This document shows, piece after piece, positions 8,570-17,409 of a stretch of 64,000 nucleotides of DNA. Position 1 is the first letter of the stretch. Each line of letters begins with the position of its first letter. A model generated the notes under the pieces. That model had not been told where the DNA came from. It was given only the letters and a program-made list of their open reading frames with translations, and did no database searches. Source of the DNA: JAVBSX01 sp051660685 (lineage in GTDB: Bacteria; Planctomycetota; Planctomycetia; Pirellulales; Thermoguttaceae); the NCBI GenBank assembly GCA_051660685.1, contig JBOFQB010000028.1:1-64000 (forward strand). Reading direction: 5' to 3'. The position numbers and the translations under genes were made by a program.

Positions 8570-9136
8570 TTACTTGTGATACTTGATTGCATGAACAAGA
8601 GCGTGAGTGTAGAAGGAATGGAGGTCCTCGACCAATTCATACACGTTCGAGGGGGCATGAAGATTGTAATCGGTCAGTTCCTTCAATTTTCCGCCCGAAA
8701 AACCGGTCAGACTGAGTGTGATTGCGCCGTTTTCTTTGGCGTATTTGGCTGCTTCGACAACATTGGGGGAATTTCCACTTGAAGAGATGAGAATGACCAG
8801 ATCGCCCGGATTCATCAGGTTGCGGAGTTGATAATCAAAAACATGTTCGTAACCGCAATCATTCCCAAGAGCGGTCAACGTCGAGGTGTTCCCGCAAAGT
8901 GTCATGATTCGGGGCTGTTTGTCGTTCGGTCCCGCAACATTTTTGCCGAAATCAGCCGCAAAATGAACCGCAATCGCCGCACTTCCTCCATTTCCGGCTG
9001 TAAAAATTTGTCGATCTTCTTTGTACGTCTTTTGGACGATTTCGGACGCTTCTACCAATTTCTTCTGATCGACTCCGCTAAGGAGTTTCTGAAACCAATC
9101 AAAGTATTCGGCAATATGCTCAGGAATGTTAGACAT
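8570..9136 (-). CDS. gmhA: Phosphoheptose isomerase-like SIS-domain protein
   Basis: 188 residues, the usual length for GmhA. It has the sugar-isomerase fold with AGNGGSAAIAVHFAADFGKN near residue 47, the phosphate-binding SSSGNSPNV near residue 118, and the C-terminal DLHSFYTHALVHAI with the conserved acidic and histidine residues. GmhA converts sedoheptulose 7-phosphate to D-glycero-D-manno-heptose 7-phosphate for LPS core or capsule heptose, consistent with waaA nearby at 14342. An AAGGGAG ribosome site precedes the ATG. A SIS protein acting on another sugar phosphate (DiaA-like) cannot be excluded. Confidence 0.85.
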   Translation of the reverse strand: MSNIPEHIAEYFDWFQKLLSGVDQKKLVEASEIVQKTYKEDRQIFTAGNGGSAAIAVHFAADFGKNVAGPNDKQPRIMTLCGNTSTLTALGNDCGYEHVFDYQLRNLMNPGDLVILISSSGNSPNVVEAAKYAKENGAITLSLTGFSGGKLKELTDYNLHAPSNVYELVEDLHSFYTHALVHAIKYHK

Positions 9137-9190
9137 AACGTATCTCCCTTTCTATTCAATATAAATTTGTTTGAAAAAATCAATCCGTCT

Positions 9191-9307
9191 AAAAAACAAG
9201 CTCCATTAGGAGCGACCTAAATGTTTAGCCGCGATACAACGTATCGCGCGCTGAGATTTCAATACGCGCGGAACGTTGTTCCTCGGCTAAACAACAAATG
9301 AGGTCGG
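9191..9307. repeat. Intergenic hairpin repeat, three-base-loop family, copy C (full-length reference)
   Basis: This is the most complete copy. Order: AAAAAACAAGCTCC, a CTCC/GGAG mini-stem, GCGACCTAAATGTTTAGCCG, then hairpin GCGATAC-AAC-GTATCGC (9231-9247). A spacer bounded by GCGCG / CGCGCG follows, then hairpin GGAAC-GTT-GTTCC (9270-9282), then CGGCTAAACAACAAATGAGG and TCG. The left and right outer parts are inverted copies of each other (TTTAGCCG / CGGCTAAA and CGACCT / AGGTCG), so the whole element is a palindrome with two inner hairpins. Confidence 0.8.
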
Positions 9308-9313
9308 ACAATT

Positions 9314-10636
9314 TCAGGATAATCGGCGATTGTCAATCACTCGTTGCGCTTTCCCCTCAAAACGCTGCAATGTATGAGGAGGTAACAGTTCAATGTGCAT
9401 GTGCAACCCCGTTATCTGCAAAATAGCGTGAGCAATCCGTTCCTTCAAAAGGGTCATATCCGAAAGTTTGTCCGAAAATAACTCGGGCAACACTTCGACA
9501 CGAACGGTTATTTCGTCCAATGTTTTAGGACGATTCACCTCAATCTGATAATAAGGCGCAGCTCCTTCAATTGCGAGCAATGCTTCTTCAACTTGGGACG
9601 GAAAAACATTCACTCCTCGAATAATCAACATATCATCTGTCCGACCAACAACCCGACTCATTCGTCGCGTTGTCCGACCACAACGACATTCCCCGCGCAT
9701 GATGTACGCAATGTCCCTTGTTCGGTATCTGAGAATCGGCATTGCTTCACGACTAAAGGAAGTAATCACCAATTCCCCCCGTTCTCCGTCCGCAACCGGT
9801 TGCAATGTTTCAGGGTCAATACACTCAACAATAAAATGGTCCTCCTGCAAGTGCATTCCGTCCTGATATTCACATTCTCCACTTACACCCGGTCCAATCA
9901 CCTCACTCAAACCATAATTGTTAAACGCCTTAATCCCAAGAGACGCCTCAATACTTTCCCGCATTTGCTCGGTCCAGGGTTCCCCCCCCAATTGGGCGGA
10001 CGAAAGGTGCAAGGTTTTCGGATCAATGTTCTCAGCCCGAACTGCTTCACCTATTGTCAACGCATAACTCGGCGTACAGACGAGCAAATCGGTCTTCATG
10101 TCCTCAAGAAGCATCAATTGACGCTTGGTATTCCCGGATGCAGCCGGAACAATTGCAGCACCAACCTTTTCAACGCCGTAATGCAGACCGAAACCGCCTG
10201 TAAAAAGTCCATAACCGAACGCAATTTGGACGGTATGAGATGGTTTGAGACCGCCCGCAACGAGAAACCGGGCACAAAGACGGCTCCAGAGTTCAAGGTC
10301 GTTTGCCGTATACCCGACAATCGTCGGTTTTCCCGTTGTCCCGGATGATCCGTGATAACGGACGACTTCTTCGCGGGGAACGGCGAGAAAACCGAGCGGA
10401 TATCCGTCCCTTAAATCCGCTTTGGTCGTAAAGGGGAGTTTAGCAATGTCCTCAACCGATTTAATGGATTCGGGGGTGATTCCCATTTCGTCGAATTTCC
10501 GACGATAAAAGGGGACATTGCCGAGTCGGCGAACACAATCACGCAGTTGGAGAAACTGGAGTGCTTTGAGTTCATCTTGCGGAAGTGTTTCATTCCGATC
10601 CAGAATCATGGGGCGAAACGGTTGAACGGGCTGCAT
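9314..10636 (-). CDS. paaK: Phenylacetate-CoA ligase family enzyme
   Basis: 440 residues from ATG 10636 (MQPVQPFRPMILDRNET); the frame is open 26 codons upstream but those are not family-like. Adenylate-forming enzyme: the phosphate loop YHGSSGTTGKPTIVGYT lies near residue 93. NNYGLSEVIGPGVSGEC and the C-terminal GRTDDMLIIRGVNVFPSQVEEALL (hinge and Lys region) match PaaK. Length equals the family norm. It makes aryl-acetyl-CoA from phenylacetate-type acids with ATP. The next upstream gene encodes an ACT-domain protein; the pair is common in anaerobes, where it accompanies indolepyruvate oxidoreductase, which is not seen here. Confidence 0.9.
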   Translation of the reverse strand: MQPVQPFRPMILDRNETLPQDELKALQFLQLRDCVRRLGNVPFYRRKFDEMGITPESIKSVEDIAKLPFTTKADLRDGYPLGFLAVPREEVVRYHGSSGTTGKPTIVGYTANDLELWSRLCARFLVAGGLKPSHTVQIAFGYGLFTGGFGLHYGVEKVGAAIVPAASGNTKRQLMLLEDMKTDLLVCTPSYALTIGEAVRAENIDPKTLHLSSAQLGGEPWTEQMRESIEASLGIKAFNNYGLSEVIGPGVSGECEYQDGMHLQEDHFIVECIDPETLQPVADGERGELVITSFSREAMPILRYRTRDIAYIMRGECRCGRTTRRMSRVVGRTDDMLIIRGVNVFPSQVEEALLAIEGAAPYYQIEVNRPKTLDEITVRVEVLPELFSDKLSDMTLLKERIAHAILQITGLHMHIELLPPHTLQRFEGKAQRVIDNRRLS

Positions 10637-10710
10637 TGTTTTTATAGGTGAGGAAAAGAAAGGAAAAATGATGTCGCCAAACACAAAGAGCAACCTGAAG
10701 AGATCACAGC

Positions 10711-10729
10711 ACACCTACAACGTAGGTGT
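10711..10729. repeat. Short hairpin, three-base-loop family, copy M
   Basis: Perfect 8-bp stem ACACCTAC / GTAGGTGT with loop AAC between the ACT-domain gene and paaK. Same loop as the hairpin at 9231-9247 but a completely different, still fully paired stem. Confidence 0.65.
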
Positions 10730-10787
10730 GCAACGCCGCGCAAAAATCTCAACCAGTTTCTCGGTGATAAACTAGGTGTTTCAGTGA

Positions 10788-11216
10788 TTAACCAAAAATC
10801 TCATTATTACCAATTGTCTGAAGTCCTTTTTCCTGAAGTTTTTCAAGGGCAAGGTCGGGTTCGTCAAATCGGAACACCAGAACGGATTTGGCATCTTTTT
10901 GAAAGTGGAAACCGTACATGTACTCAATGTTGAGTTTGGCAGCATCGAGGACATCGAGAATGTCGGCCAAACCGCCCGGTCGGTTTTCGACGACAACCGC
11001 AACAACATCTGTCACTTTGACGATAATGTCGTGTTTCCTGAAAACCTCAATCGCCTTTTCATAATCCCGAACAATCAGTCGCAAAATGCCGAATTGTTCT
11101 GTATCCGCAAGGGACATTGTTTCAATGTTGATTCCCGCGTCTGCCAAAACGCGACAAGCATTGCGAACATGTCCCGGTTTGTTTTCAAGAAAAAGTGAGA
11201 GCTGTTTAAGTTTCAT
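10788..11216 (-). CDS. Tandem ACT-domain protein paired with PaaK
   Basis: 142 residues made of two ACT modules: residues about 1-68 (LKQLSLFLENKPGHVRNACRVLADAGINIETMSLAD) and 69-142 (VVAVVVENRPGGLADILDVLDAAKLNIEYMYGF). Each has the Gly-containing loop that binds small ligands, typically amino acids. Such proteins stand next to phenylacetate-CoA ligase genes in many anaerobes and probably sense aromatic amino acids or their acids. About 150 bases separate it from paaK downstream, including a hairpin repeat. Role is inferred from context. Confidence 0.85.
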   Translation of the reverse strand: MKLKQLSLFLENKPGHVRNACRVLADAGINIETMSLADTEQFGILRLIVRDYEKAIEVFRKHDIIVKVTDVVAVVVENRPGGLADILDVLDAAKLNIEYMYGFHFQKDAKSVLVFRFDEPDLALEKLQEKGLQTIGNNEIFG

Positions 11217-11440
11217 GGAACGATCCTTAGAAGTCTGCTAAAGGAGGGGGGAAACTGGCATTTGTCGAGAGATCGCCGAACAACAATTGGTCAAAACCGG
11301 CATCTACACAATCGACAACGAGCGACAATGCCGGACTAGACGCTCGGAAAAATGCGGTCAACACCAGACGACGACCGTCATTGTAATCGGTTGGCGCACA
11401 AAAGACAAGACCGGCAAGGGGAGAACAATAGGCAAATGCA

Positions 11441-11615
11441 GTCCGCTAACAAGTTTGGTTTTGCGCTTTGAACCGAGCCGGGTTGGACGGATATGTTTTT
11501 ACCACGAAAGACACGAAAGACACGAAAAACTGTATTTTGTGAGGTTTTCGTGTTTTTTGTGATTTTCGTGGTTCAAAAATGAAAATACTCTTTTTCGCAA
11601 AACTTGTTAGCGGAC
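11441..11615. mobile_element. MITE-like element 1, copy 1
   Basis: 175 bases without a gene. Perfect 16-bp terminal inverted repeats GTCCGCTAACAAGTTT. Directly outside are AATAGGCAAATGCA (11427-11440) and AATAGGCAAATGTA (11616-11629), a 14-base direct repeat with one difference, the signature of a target-site duplication. Inside is a long imperfect palindrome built on CCACGAAAGACACGAAA and its complement. A second copy in the opposite orientation is at 37544-37710. It must be moved by a transposase encoded elsewhere. Confidence 0.85.
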
Positions 11616-11921
11616 AATAGGCAAATGTAAGGTGTAATACATCTGCGGTTTGCTGTTCAATTGCTTGAACAATTGCGATTTCCCCTATTCCTTACCTCTG
11701 ACTTTCTTGGAACTTTGGGTCCGGCTGACGCCGGGCTAAGTATTTCCGTATTCCCCGTCCAACTATCTTTTCTTATCCATACAATCCCCAAAACTGTTAT
11801 GACCGAACGGAAAGATGTTTTTTTTGGTTGGGAAAATGAATTTTTTTCTGACATTGACTCAATAGGCGGTCATAATTCTCAATAACACCTTGCTTTGAAA
11901 AGGTGTCATGCAGGAATTGTA

Positions 11922-11970
11922 TTCAAACAGAGGGGATTTTCGCTGACACAGAAGATTCCCCCTGTTTGAA
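11922..11970. promoter_or_regulatory. Long stem-loop upstream of the OmpA-like lipoprotein
   Basis: Two 20-base arms (11922-11941 and 11951-11970) pair except at three positions, with a 9-base loop GCTGACACA. The outer nine pairs TTCAAACAG / CTGTTTGAA are perfect. It ends 65 bases before the start codon of the lipoprotein gene, so it could be part of its leader, or a terminator or decayed mobile element. No T run follows. Confidence 0.5.
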
Positions 11971-12035
11971 CGATGTCCGACCATGTACGATGTGCAGTAA
12001 GGCAGTCAAAAACTTTCCCCTCCTCGTTTCCAAAG

Positions 12036-12848
12036 ATGTTCCCCAATCGTTTCTCCTCTTTTTCAACCTTGCTTTTAATCGCGTTTTGCGTCACCATTTC
12101 CGGTTGCGCGGCGATTGAAAAGGGACGATTACAATCGGAGCAGGACAAGAATCTGGCGTTGACGCGACAGAATCAGGACATTTTTTCCCGGGCTGAGACG
12201 CTTAGCAGCGATAATGAGCAACAGCAGGTGATTTTAGCACAAGCGGATTTGGCAAAGCGACAAGCGGAAGAAAAGGCGAATACACTTCAGCAGCAAACGG
12301 AATCCTTGAGCGCGGAAGTTGCGCGGTTGAAATCAGAACTGGACGCGAAAGAGCAAGCGGTTCAGAGCTTAAATGCGTCCTTTCAGAAACAGGCGACTGT
12401 CACAATCACGCCAAATAATTCGCTCTTGAAGCAAACTCCTGTTATTCACCTTGACGGAGTGACGGTTTTGCCAAGAAGTGGTGAGACGATCCGAATTGCT
12501 GTTCGGGATTCCGTTTTATTTCATCCGGGAACAACTCAATTTTTGCCGGATGCTGGTTCAGTGATTGGAACAGTGATTGGGGAAATTCGGGCTAATTATC
12601 CGAATAACATGATCGGAATTGAAGGACATACAGATTCTTTGGCGGAAAGTCCGCAGAACCCTATGCAAGCGGTTGAACTTTCCATACGAAAAGCAGCCGT
12701 TGTTTCCAAATTTTTGTTGGATCAACAAAGAGTTTCGCCGCAATTACTCAAAACAACGGGATATGGTTCGTCAAAACCCCTTTTGGACAACAAGACCCCA
12801 GAAGGACGGTCGCAGAACAACCGGATCGAGTTTGTCGTTTATCCTTAG
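12036..12848 (+). CDS. OmpA-family peptidoglycan-binding lipoprotein
   Basis: 270 residues from ATG 12036. Signal MFPNRFSSFSTLLLIAFCVTISGC has a lipobox with Cys at residue 24; the longer upstream frame lacks sense as a signal. Residues about 30-120 are a heptad-like coiled coil rich in Q, E, A and L. The C-terminal 130 residues are an OmpA/MotB-like domain: VLFHPGTTQFLPDAGSVIGTV, NMIGIEGHTDS, VSKFLLDQQRVSPQLLKTTGYGSSKPL and NNRIEFVVYP, including the usual Asp and Arg that hold diaminopimelate. Likely an outer-membrane tether to peptidoglycan. dapB follows 52 bases downstream. Confidence 0.88.
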   Translation: MFPNRFSSFSTLLLIAFCVTISGCAAIEKGRLQSEQDKNLALTRQNQDIFSRAETLSSDNEQQQVILAQADLAKRQAEEKANTLQQQTESLSAEVARLKSELDAKEQAVQSLNASFQKQATVTITPNNSLLKQTPVIHLDGVTVLPRSGETIRIAVRDSVLFHPGTTQFLPDAGSVIGTVIGEIRANYPNNMIGIEGHTDSLAESPQNPMQAVELSIRKAAVVSKFLLDQQRVSPQLLKTTGYGSSKPLLDNKTPEGRSQNNRIEFVVYP

Positions 12849-12900
12849 GGTCATTGTTCACACAATAACACTTCACACACAATAATTTTTACAGATAAGA

Positions 12901-13692
12901 ATGACGCAGATACGGGTTGGGATATACGGAGCAGCGGGAAGAATGGGGCAACGACTGATTGCGTTAGGGACGGGCGATCCGGCTCTTGCGATTGCGGCTG
13001 CTGTTGATTCAGCACAACATCCTCAAATAGGCGAAGATGCAGGAGAAATAGCCGGGATCAAGAAAATCGGTATTCCTCTTTCAGGAGATTTTGATCGACG
13101 AGTTGACGTAGTGATTGATTTTTCCGTTCCGAAAGGGATGAAGGGGGTTTTGGAATACTGCATAGAACATAGGACACCTTTGGTGTATGCGACAACTGGA
13201 TTGACGAGTGCAGAACAGGACGAACTGCGTCAAGCAGCCGGGTCTATCCCCTTACTCTGGTCCCCCAGTATGAGCATGTCCGTCATTCTTGCAATGAAAT
13301 TGTCGCAAGATGCCGCAAGAGCCTTAAAAGACAAAGATGCCGATGTCGAGATTATTGAACATCATCATCGGTATAAAGCGGATGCTCCAAGCGGAACCGC
13401 TCTCAAGTTTGGCGAGCTGATTGCACACGAAATGGGAATCGAAACGTCCGTTCACGGTCGTGAAGGTAAATGTGGGGCCCGCACACACCATGAAATCGGT
13501 TATCATGCAGTCCGAATCGGCGATCAACCGGGCACACACACCATTTTGTTCGGCATGTTGGGCGAAACACTCGAAATAACCGTTAAAGCGTCCAACCGTG
13601 ATTGTTACGCTTTAGGAGCATTAGAAGCAGCCAAATTTCTGGTCGGAAAACCGTCCGGTCTTTACAATATGAACGATGTTCTCGGTCTGTAA
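12901..13692 (+). CDS. dapB: 4-hydroxy-tetrahydrodipicolinate reductase
   Basis: 263 residues, normal length. N-terminal nucleotide-binding GAAGRMGQRLIAL; conserved VVIDFSVPKGM and ATTGLTSAEQDEL; the catalytic signature IIEHHHRYKADAPSGTALK with the His and Lys that bind and protonate substrate; C-terminal GALEAAKFLVGKPSGLYNMNDVLGL. It reduces the DapA product with NAD(P)H on the way to diaminopimelate and lysine, which fits a peptidoglycan-containing cell. The ogt gene starts 9 bases after the stop, so the two are probably one transcript. Confidence 0.96.
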   Translation: MTQIRVGIYGAAGRMGQRLIALGTGDPALAIAAAVDSAQHPQIGEDAGEIAGIKKIGIPLSGDFDRRVDVVIDFSVPKGMKGVLEYCIEHRTPLVYATTGLTSAEQDELRQAAGSIPLLWSPSMSMSVILAMKLSQDAARALKDKDADVEIIEHHHRYKADAPSGTALKFGELIAHEMGIETSVHGREGKCGARTHHEIGYHAVRIGDQPGTHTILFGMLGETLEITVKASNRDCYALGALEAAKFLVGKPSGLYNMNDVLGL

Positions 13693-13701
13693 AATCAACA
13701 A

Positions 13702-14280
13702 ATGATCTGTTACACTTTTTTTTCTTCGCCGATTGGTCATCTCTACATTGAAGAAACAGAGGGTTGTTTAACCCGGGTCTGTTTTGATGAACCCAAAATA
13801 ACCCGGAATGATTGCCCTAAACCGTTTTCTGTCGAAAACCCTGTTTCAGATACGATTTCTCATTCGGTTGCAAGAACGGTAATAAAAACTGTCTCAAAAA
13901 CTGTCGCAAAAACGGTTTCGAGTCCAATGATTGAACGACGGACGGACCTCTTAAAACGGGCGGTTCAGGAGTTGGAAGAGTATTTTGGGGGAAAGCGACG
14001 TTTATTTGACCTTCCTCTTGCCCCTTCTGGAACTCCCTTTATGCAAAAGGTTTGGAATCAACTGATTCAGGTTCCCTTTGGTCAAACAGCAACATATCGT
14101 GACATTGCCGAACAGATTGGAAATCCCAAAGCAGTTCGAGCAGTCGGCGGGGCCAATCATCGCAACCCGATTCCGATTTTCATTCCCTGTCACAGAATTA
14201 TTGGGACAAATGGAAAACTGATCGGTTATGCGGGCGGTCTTGGCATCAAAAAATACCTGCTCGATTTGGAACAGAAATAA
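13702..14280 (+). CDS. ogt: Methylated-DNA-protein-cysteine methyltransferase
   Basis: 192 residues. C-terminal methyltransferase domain with the helix-turn-helix QVPFGQTATYRDIAEQIGNPKAVRAVGGANHRNP and the active-site PCHRIIG (alkyl acceptor Cys), followed by GYAGGLGIKKYLLDLE. It removes O6-alkyl groups from guanine. The N-terminal domain is longer than usual: residues about 50-75 form an insert with the repeated unit TVxKTV (ARTVIKTVSKTVAKTVSS), which looks like an in-frame expansion. Nine bases after dapB. Confidence 0.93.
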   Translation: MICYTFFSSPIGHLYIEETEGCLTRVCFDEPKITRNDCPKPFSVENPVSDTISHSVARTVIKTVSKTVAKTVSSPMIERRTDLLKRAVQELEEYFGGKRRLFDLPLAPSGTPFMQKVWNQLIQVPFGQTATYRDIAEQIGNPKAVRAVGGANHRNPIPIFIPCHRIIGTNGKLIGYAGGLGIKKYLLDLEQK

Positions 14281-14341
14281 GGGCAAATAAGGGCTTTACT
14301 TTATTCCGTTACCTTTTTCCATCTCCCTTATACAGTCCCCC

Positions 14342-15658
14342 TTACGCAGTCTCTATGCAACGGGCAAGAAGGGCAAGGGTTTTGTCGGTTGCGCCCAACT
14401 GCGAGCGGACCAATGTTGCAGCCCTTTCACCTAATTCTTGAGCGAATGTCCGATCTTCAAGCATACGCCGGACAAAAGCGAGCATTTCCTCTTCGTTGTG
14501 AACAACAATTGCGGCGTCGTTTCGCAAAAGAAGTTCAACAATATCGCGGAAATTTTTTGTGTTAGGACCAAATGAAACAGCTGCACCATAAGCAGCCGGT
14601 TCAATCATGTTTTGACCCCCGCGTGATCCCATACTTCCGCCGACAAAGGCAATTTGCGCTGTGCCCCACCATGCTCCCAATTCGCCAATTGTATCGACCA
14701 GAATGATTGAAGGACCCTCTTTATTAGCTTGTTGTTCCTGCGTCGTCCATTCACTACGCCGTTTCCAATCGGCATGATGATCGGTCAACATTTGCGCAAC
14801 TGTTGCAAACCGTTCAGGATGTCGGGGAACCAAAACCAGTTTCAAAGCAGGAAATTGCGGTTTCAGTGTTTCATAAACACGCAATGCCATTTCTTCTTCA
14901 GGGTCTTGCGTACTTCCTGCAAGAAAAACAATGTCCTGTTCGCTGATTCCAGCCAATTTCTTTAGCGCAACTGTTTTCGGGTTCTGAGTATCTGTCTGAG
15001 CACCATCAAATTTCATGGAACCTGTTACTTCAATTGCATCTCCAGATGCTCCAATACAGTGAAACCAACCGGCATACGTTTCACTTTGAACAGCAACGAC
15101 GTTGAGCATTTTGAGAAGTGGGCGGAAAATACAACGGAACCGTTTATATCGCAGATAACCGGATTCGCCGAAACGACCGTTAATCAAAGCGAGTTTGCAA
15201 CCCGATTGCTTTGCCGCAAAAAAAAGATTCGGCCAAATTTCCTGCTCCGTTAAAACCAAAAGCGTTGGTTTGATCCGTCGAACTGCCTTTTTAACGGCCC
15301 AAGAAAAATCAAGCGGGCAATAAAAAACAGTTTGCTCTGAACCGTATAATTTTTTCGCCAATTCCATGCCGGTCAGAGATGTCGTTGAAATAACACATTC
15401 CCAATCCGGCTTTTGTTCTCGAATCCTTTTGAGAAGCGGACGCAAAACATTGACTTCTCCGACACTAACGGCGTGAAACCAGATACGTTTTTTGTTCTTC
15501 TCCAAGAGGGGCAATTCAGGAACCTGACCGAGAAGTTTTTGAGCGAATCCGGCCCGATATTTTCCCTGAACAATCATTCGGTAAAGAATGAACGGAGAAA
15601 AAACGAGCAGAAGTAGAGCGTAAAGGACGTTCAGGGTCCATGAAAAAAGACGTGACAT
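14342..15658 (-). CDS. waaA: 3-deoxy-D-manno-octulosonic acid (Kdo) transferase
   Basis: 438 residues, close to E. coli WaaA (425). N-terminal membrane anchor VLYALLLLVFSPFILYRMI; then the GT30 fold: IWFHAVSVGEVNVLRPLL, LLVLTEQEIWPNLFFAAKQSGCKLALINGRF, TGSMKFD, VPRHPERF and FVGGSMGSRGGQNMIEPAAYG in the CMP-Kdo-binding domain. It attaches Kdo to lipid A at the cytoplasmic face of the inner membrane, evidence that the organism makes LPS. The upstream gene on the same strand ends 21 bases before the start. Confidence 0.95.
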   Translation of the reverse strand: MSRLFSWTLNVLYALLLLVFSPFILYRMIVQGKYRAGFAQKLLGQVPELPLLEKNKKRIWFHAVSVGEVNVLRPLLKRIREQKPDWECVISTTSLTGMELAKKLYGSEQTVFYCPLDFSWAVKKAVRRIKPTLLVLTEQEIWPNLFFAAKQSGCKLALINGRFGESGYLRYKRFRCIFRPLLKMLNVVAVQSETYAGWFHCIGASGDAIEVTGSMKFDGAQTDTQNPKTVALKKLAGISEQDIVFLAGSTQDPEEEMALRVYETLKPQFPALKLVLVPRHPERFATVAQMLTDHHADWKRRSEWTTQEQQANKEGPSIILVDTIGELGAWWGTAQIAFVGGSMGSRGGQNMIEPAAYGAAVSFGPNTKNFRDIVELLLRNDAAIVVHNEEEMLAFVRRMLEDRTFAQELGERAATLVRSQLGATDKTLALLARCIETA

Positions 15659-15679
15659 ATTTTGTGTGTTTTCTGTGCC

Positions 15680-17053
15680 TTATTGACCTGGATAAACGGT
15701 ATTGCCGTAATACATGTTATGATACCCCCCAAAAGGCGCAGAAACACTCGGGCCGACCTGAGCACCAAAATATCCCCAAGGATAGGCCGCTTTTGCCGGT
15801 TGTCGCATTCCCGTATCCCAAGGATAATACGGTGCTCTCCAAGCATCACTCGCCTGCTTTTCTTTCGCGCGACGACGTTCACGGAATTTTTCACCCCGAG
15901 TCGGTTCCTGTTGTGGTTGCTGCGTTTGCGGATAATAAGGATTCGTTGTGACACCATATCCTCCATATCCGTAAGAAAACCCCGGTTGCGTCGGCATCAT
16001 TGCCGAATTGTAACCGTTGTAATAAGGATTCGGCTGTATCATTGTGCCCGGTTGACCCGGTTGACCTGGTTGGGCATAAGGCGCATAACCGCAATTAGGT
16101 TGAGGATAACCCGATTGCGGGGTACTGATTCGTTGGACATATTGGTTCATTGCCTGAACATATTGCAATTGTTGAGCCAATTGCTGCAATTGCAATGTCG
16201 TATTCTGCTGTTGTGGACCCGAAGAGAGCGGAATGACCTGACCATTTGGATCAACCATAACGGCGGAAATCTGCAACTGCGGGTTTTGTTGGAGCAACTG
16301 TTGAACCTGTTGTAAAATCTCTTCCTGAGTCGCCGTTTGATTCTGTTGCGGAACCGATTGTGGAATCGGCTGAAACTGAAGTTGTGGTTGTTGTCGCTGT
16401 TGCGATTGCGTCAAGTATTGAGGTTGCGGTTGCGAATACAATGGAATCGGACTTGCAGGTAATGTGCTGATCGGATAATTGGCCCCAACATCTTCTGGAG
16501 CAGGAGGTTGTCCCAATGTATTTGTCCGTGATTGAGAACTGTATTGAACCTGTTGGACGGTTGCCGTTTTCCCGGACGGTTCAGCTGCGTCTGATTCTTC
16601 CTTCGTCGGAAGAGCCGGTTTGGGCAATTCCGACTGTTTTTGCAAATAAAAATAGAGAATTAACGACTTTTGTACATTTTGGGAATTCTGCGAAGTCTGA
16701 AAAGAATAGGCAATTGGAAGTGTGTTGGAATCATTTGTCTCCTGTGTTGGAGTGACCGGATAAACGGTCTGACCAATTGTTCGCATTTCGGCGGGATAGG
16801 GGAGATAATAAGATGGGAAAGCTGTATAAGTTGCGGGATACGGAGAATACGGTCCGTAAGCTCCTGGTTTTGAAAGCGAAATGGGAGACGCTTTGTATTG
16901 GATCGATTGCGGCAAAACGATGTTCGGAACCATTTCATACAAAGTATGATGAGGTCCCGCTTCCTTCTGACAGTTGGTCTCAGCCGAAAAGCCGAACGAA
17001 CCGGTCAAAAACACGACTGCAAAAGTGAGCGAAAAGAGAGTAGGCTTTTTCAT
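15680..17053 (-). CDS. Secreted Gln/Pro/Tyr-rich protein, function unknown
   Basis: 457 residues from ATG 17053 (signal MKKPTLFSLTFAVVFLTGSFGFSA); the frame upstream of it is not signal-like. After a Pro/Tyr-rich start (YGPYSPYPATYTAFPSYYLPYP), the middle is Gln-rich, with a short ordered-looking stretch EEILQQVQQLLQQNPQLQISAVMVDPNGQVIPL that resembles an amphipathic helix and beta hairpin. The C-terminus is Gly/Tyr/Pro-rich with a basic patch RGEKFRERRRAKEKQ. No family recognised; surface or cell-envelope location is likely. Adjacent to waaA in the same direction. Confidence 0.65.
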   Translation of the reverse strand: MKKPTLFSLTFAVVFLTGSFGFSAETNCQKEAGPHHTLYEMVPNIVLPQSIQYKASPISLSKPGAYGPYSPYPATYTAFPSYYLPYPAEMRTIGQTVYPVTPTQETNDSNTLPIAYSFQTSQNSQNVQKSLILYFYLQKQSELPKPALPTKEESDAAEPSGKTATVQQVQYSSQSRTNTLGQPPAPEDVGANYPISTLPASPIPLYSQPQPQYLTQSQQRQQPQLQFQPIPQSVPQQNQTATQEEILQQVQQLLQQNPQLQISAVMVDPNGQVIPLSSGPQQQNTTLQLQQLAQQLQYVQAMNQYVQRISTPQSGYPQPNCGYAPYAQPGQPGQPGTMIQPNPYYNGYNSAMMPTQPGFSYGYGGYGVTTNPYYPQTQQPQQEPTRGEKFRERRRAKEKQASDAWRAPYYPWDTGMRQPAKAAYPWGYFGAQVGPSVSAPFGGYHNMYYGNTVYPGQ

Positions 17054-17409
17054 CTCGACATCCTTGTCCCAAATTGATTTATGTTGAACGGATGAACTGG
17101 CACACGACAGAACACCTGATTCAATCATCGAACAACAGGGGTGCAAAAAATTGGGAAACCTTTGTATTTTTCAACAAAACGTCAAGATTGTCCGTTCATC
17201 TTTGATTGCGGGCGGACGCAAGAGCCGGTATAAAACGCAAATCGATAAATTTCGCTAAAATCGTTATATCTTAACTTTTTGGTTCAATCCGCACAAAAGA
17301 TGTAACCGATGTATTCGGTATGTTTGTCTGTCCGTCTGTTTTAAGCGGACAAAATAATAAGAATAGGACAAATAGATAAACCGCGTTGGATTTGCCGGGA
17401 GTTACCATA
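17054..17409. other. Divergent promoter region, about 350 bases
   Basis: Separates the Gln-rich protein gene from the autotransporter gene. AT-rich, no repeats of the window's families, no coding frame. Only a GGGAG ribosome site 7-10 bases ahead of ATG 17410 was recognised. Confidence 0.4.

Larger units (their letters stand above)
11217..12035. other. Gene-free stretch of about 800 bases
   Basis: Contains the MITE-like element at 11441-11615, a GTCCGGC-TGAC-GCCGGGC hairpin near 11719-11737 followed by CTAAGTA, and a small hairpin ACACCTT / AAGGTGT at 11885-11906. A long stem-loop at 11922-11970 lies ahead of the OmpA-like lipoprotein. Open frames through this region follow the repeats and do not look like genes. 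Confidence 0.6.

Noticed and set aside
11287..11562. 91-residue frame over the MITE-like element
   Set aside because: It is translated repeat sequence; the same peptide pattern arises from copy 2 in the opposite strand at 37598-37834.
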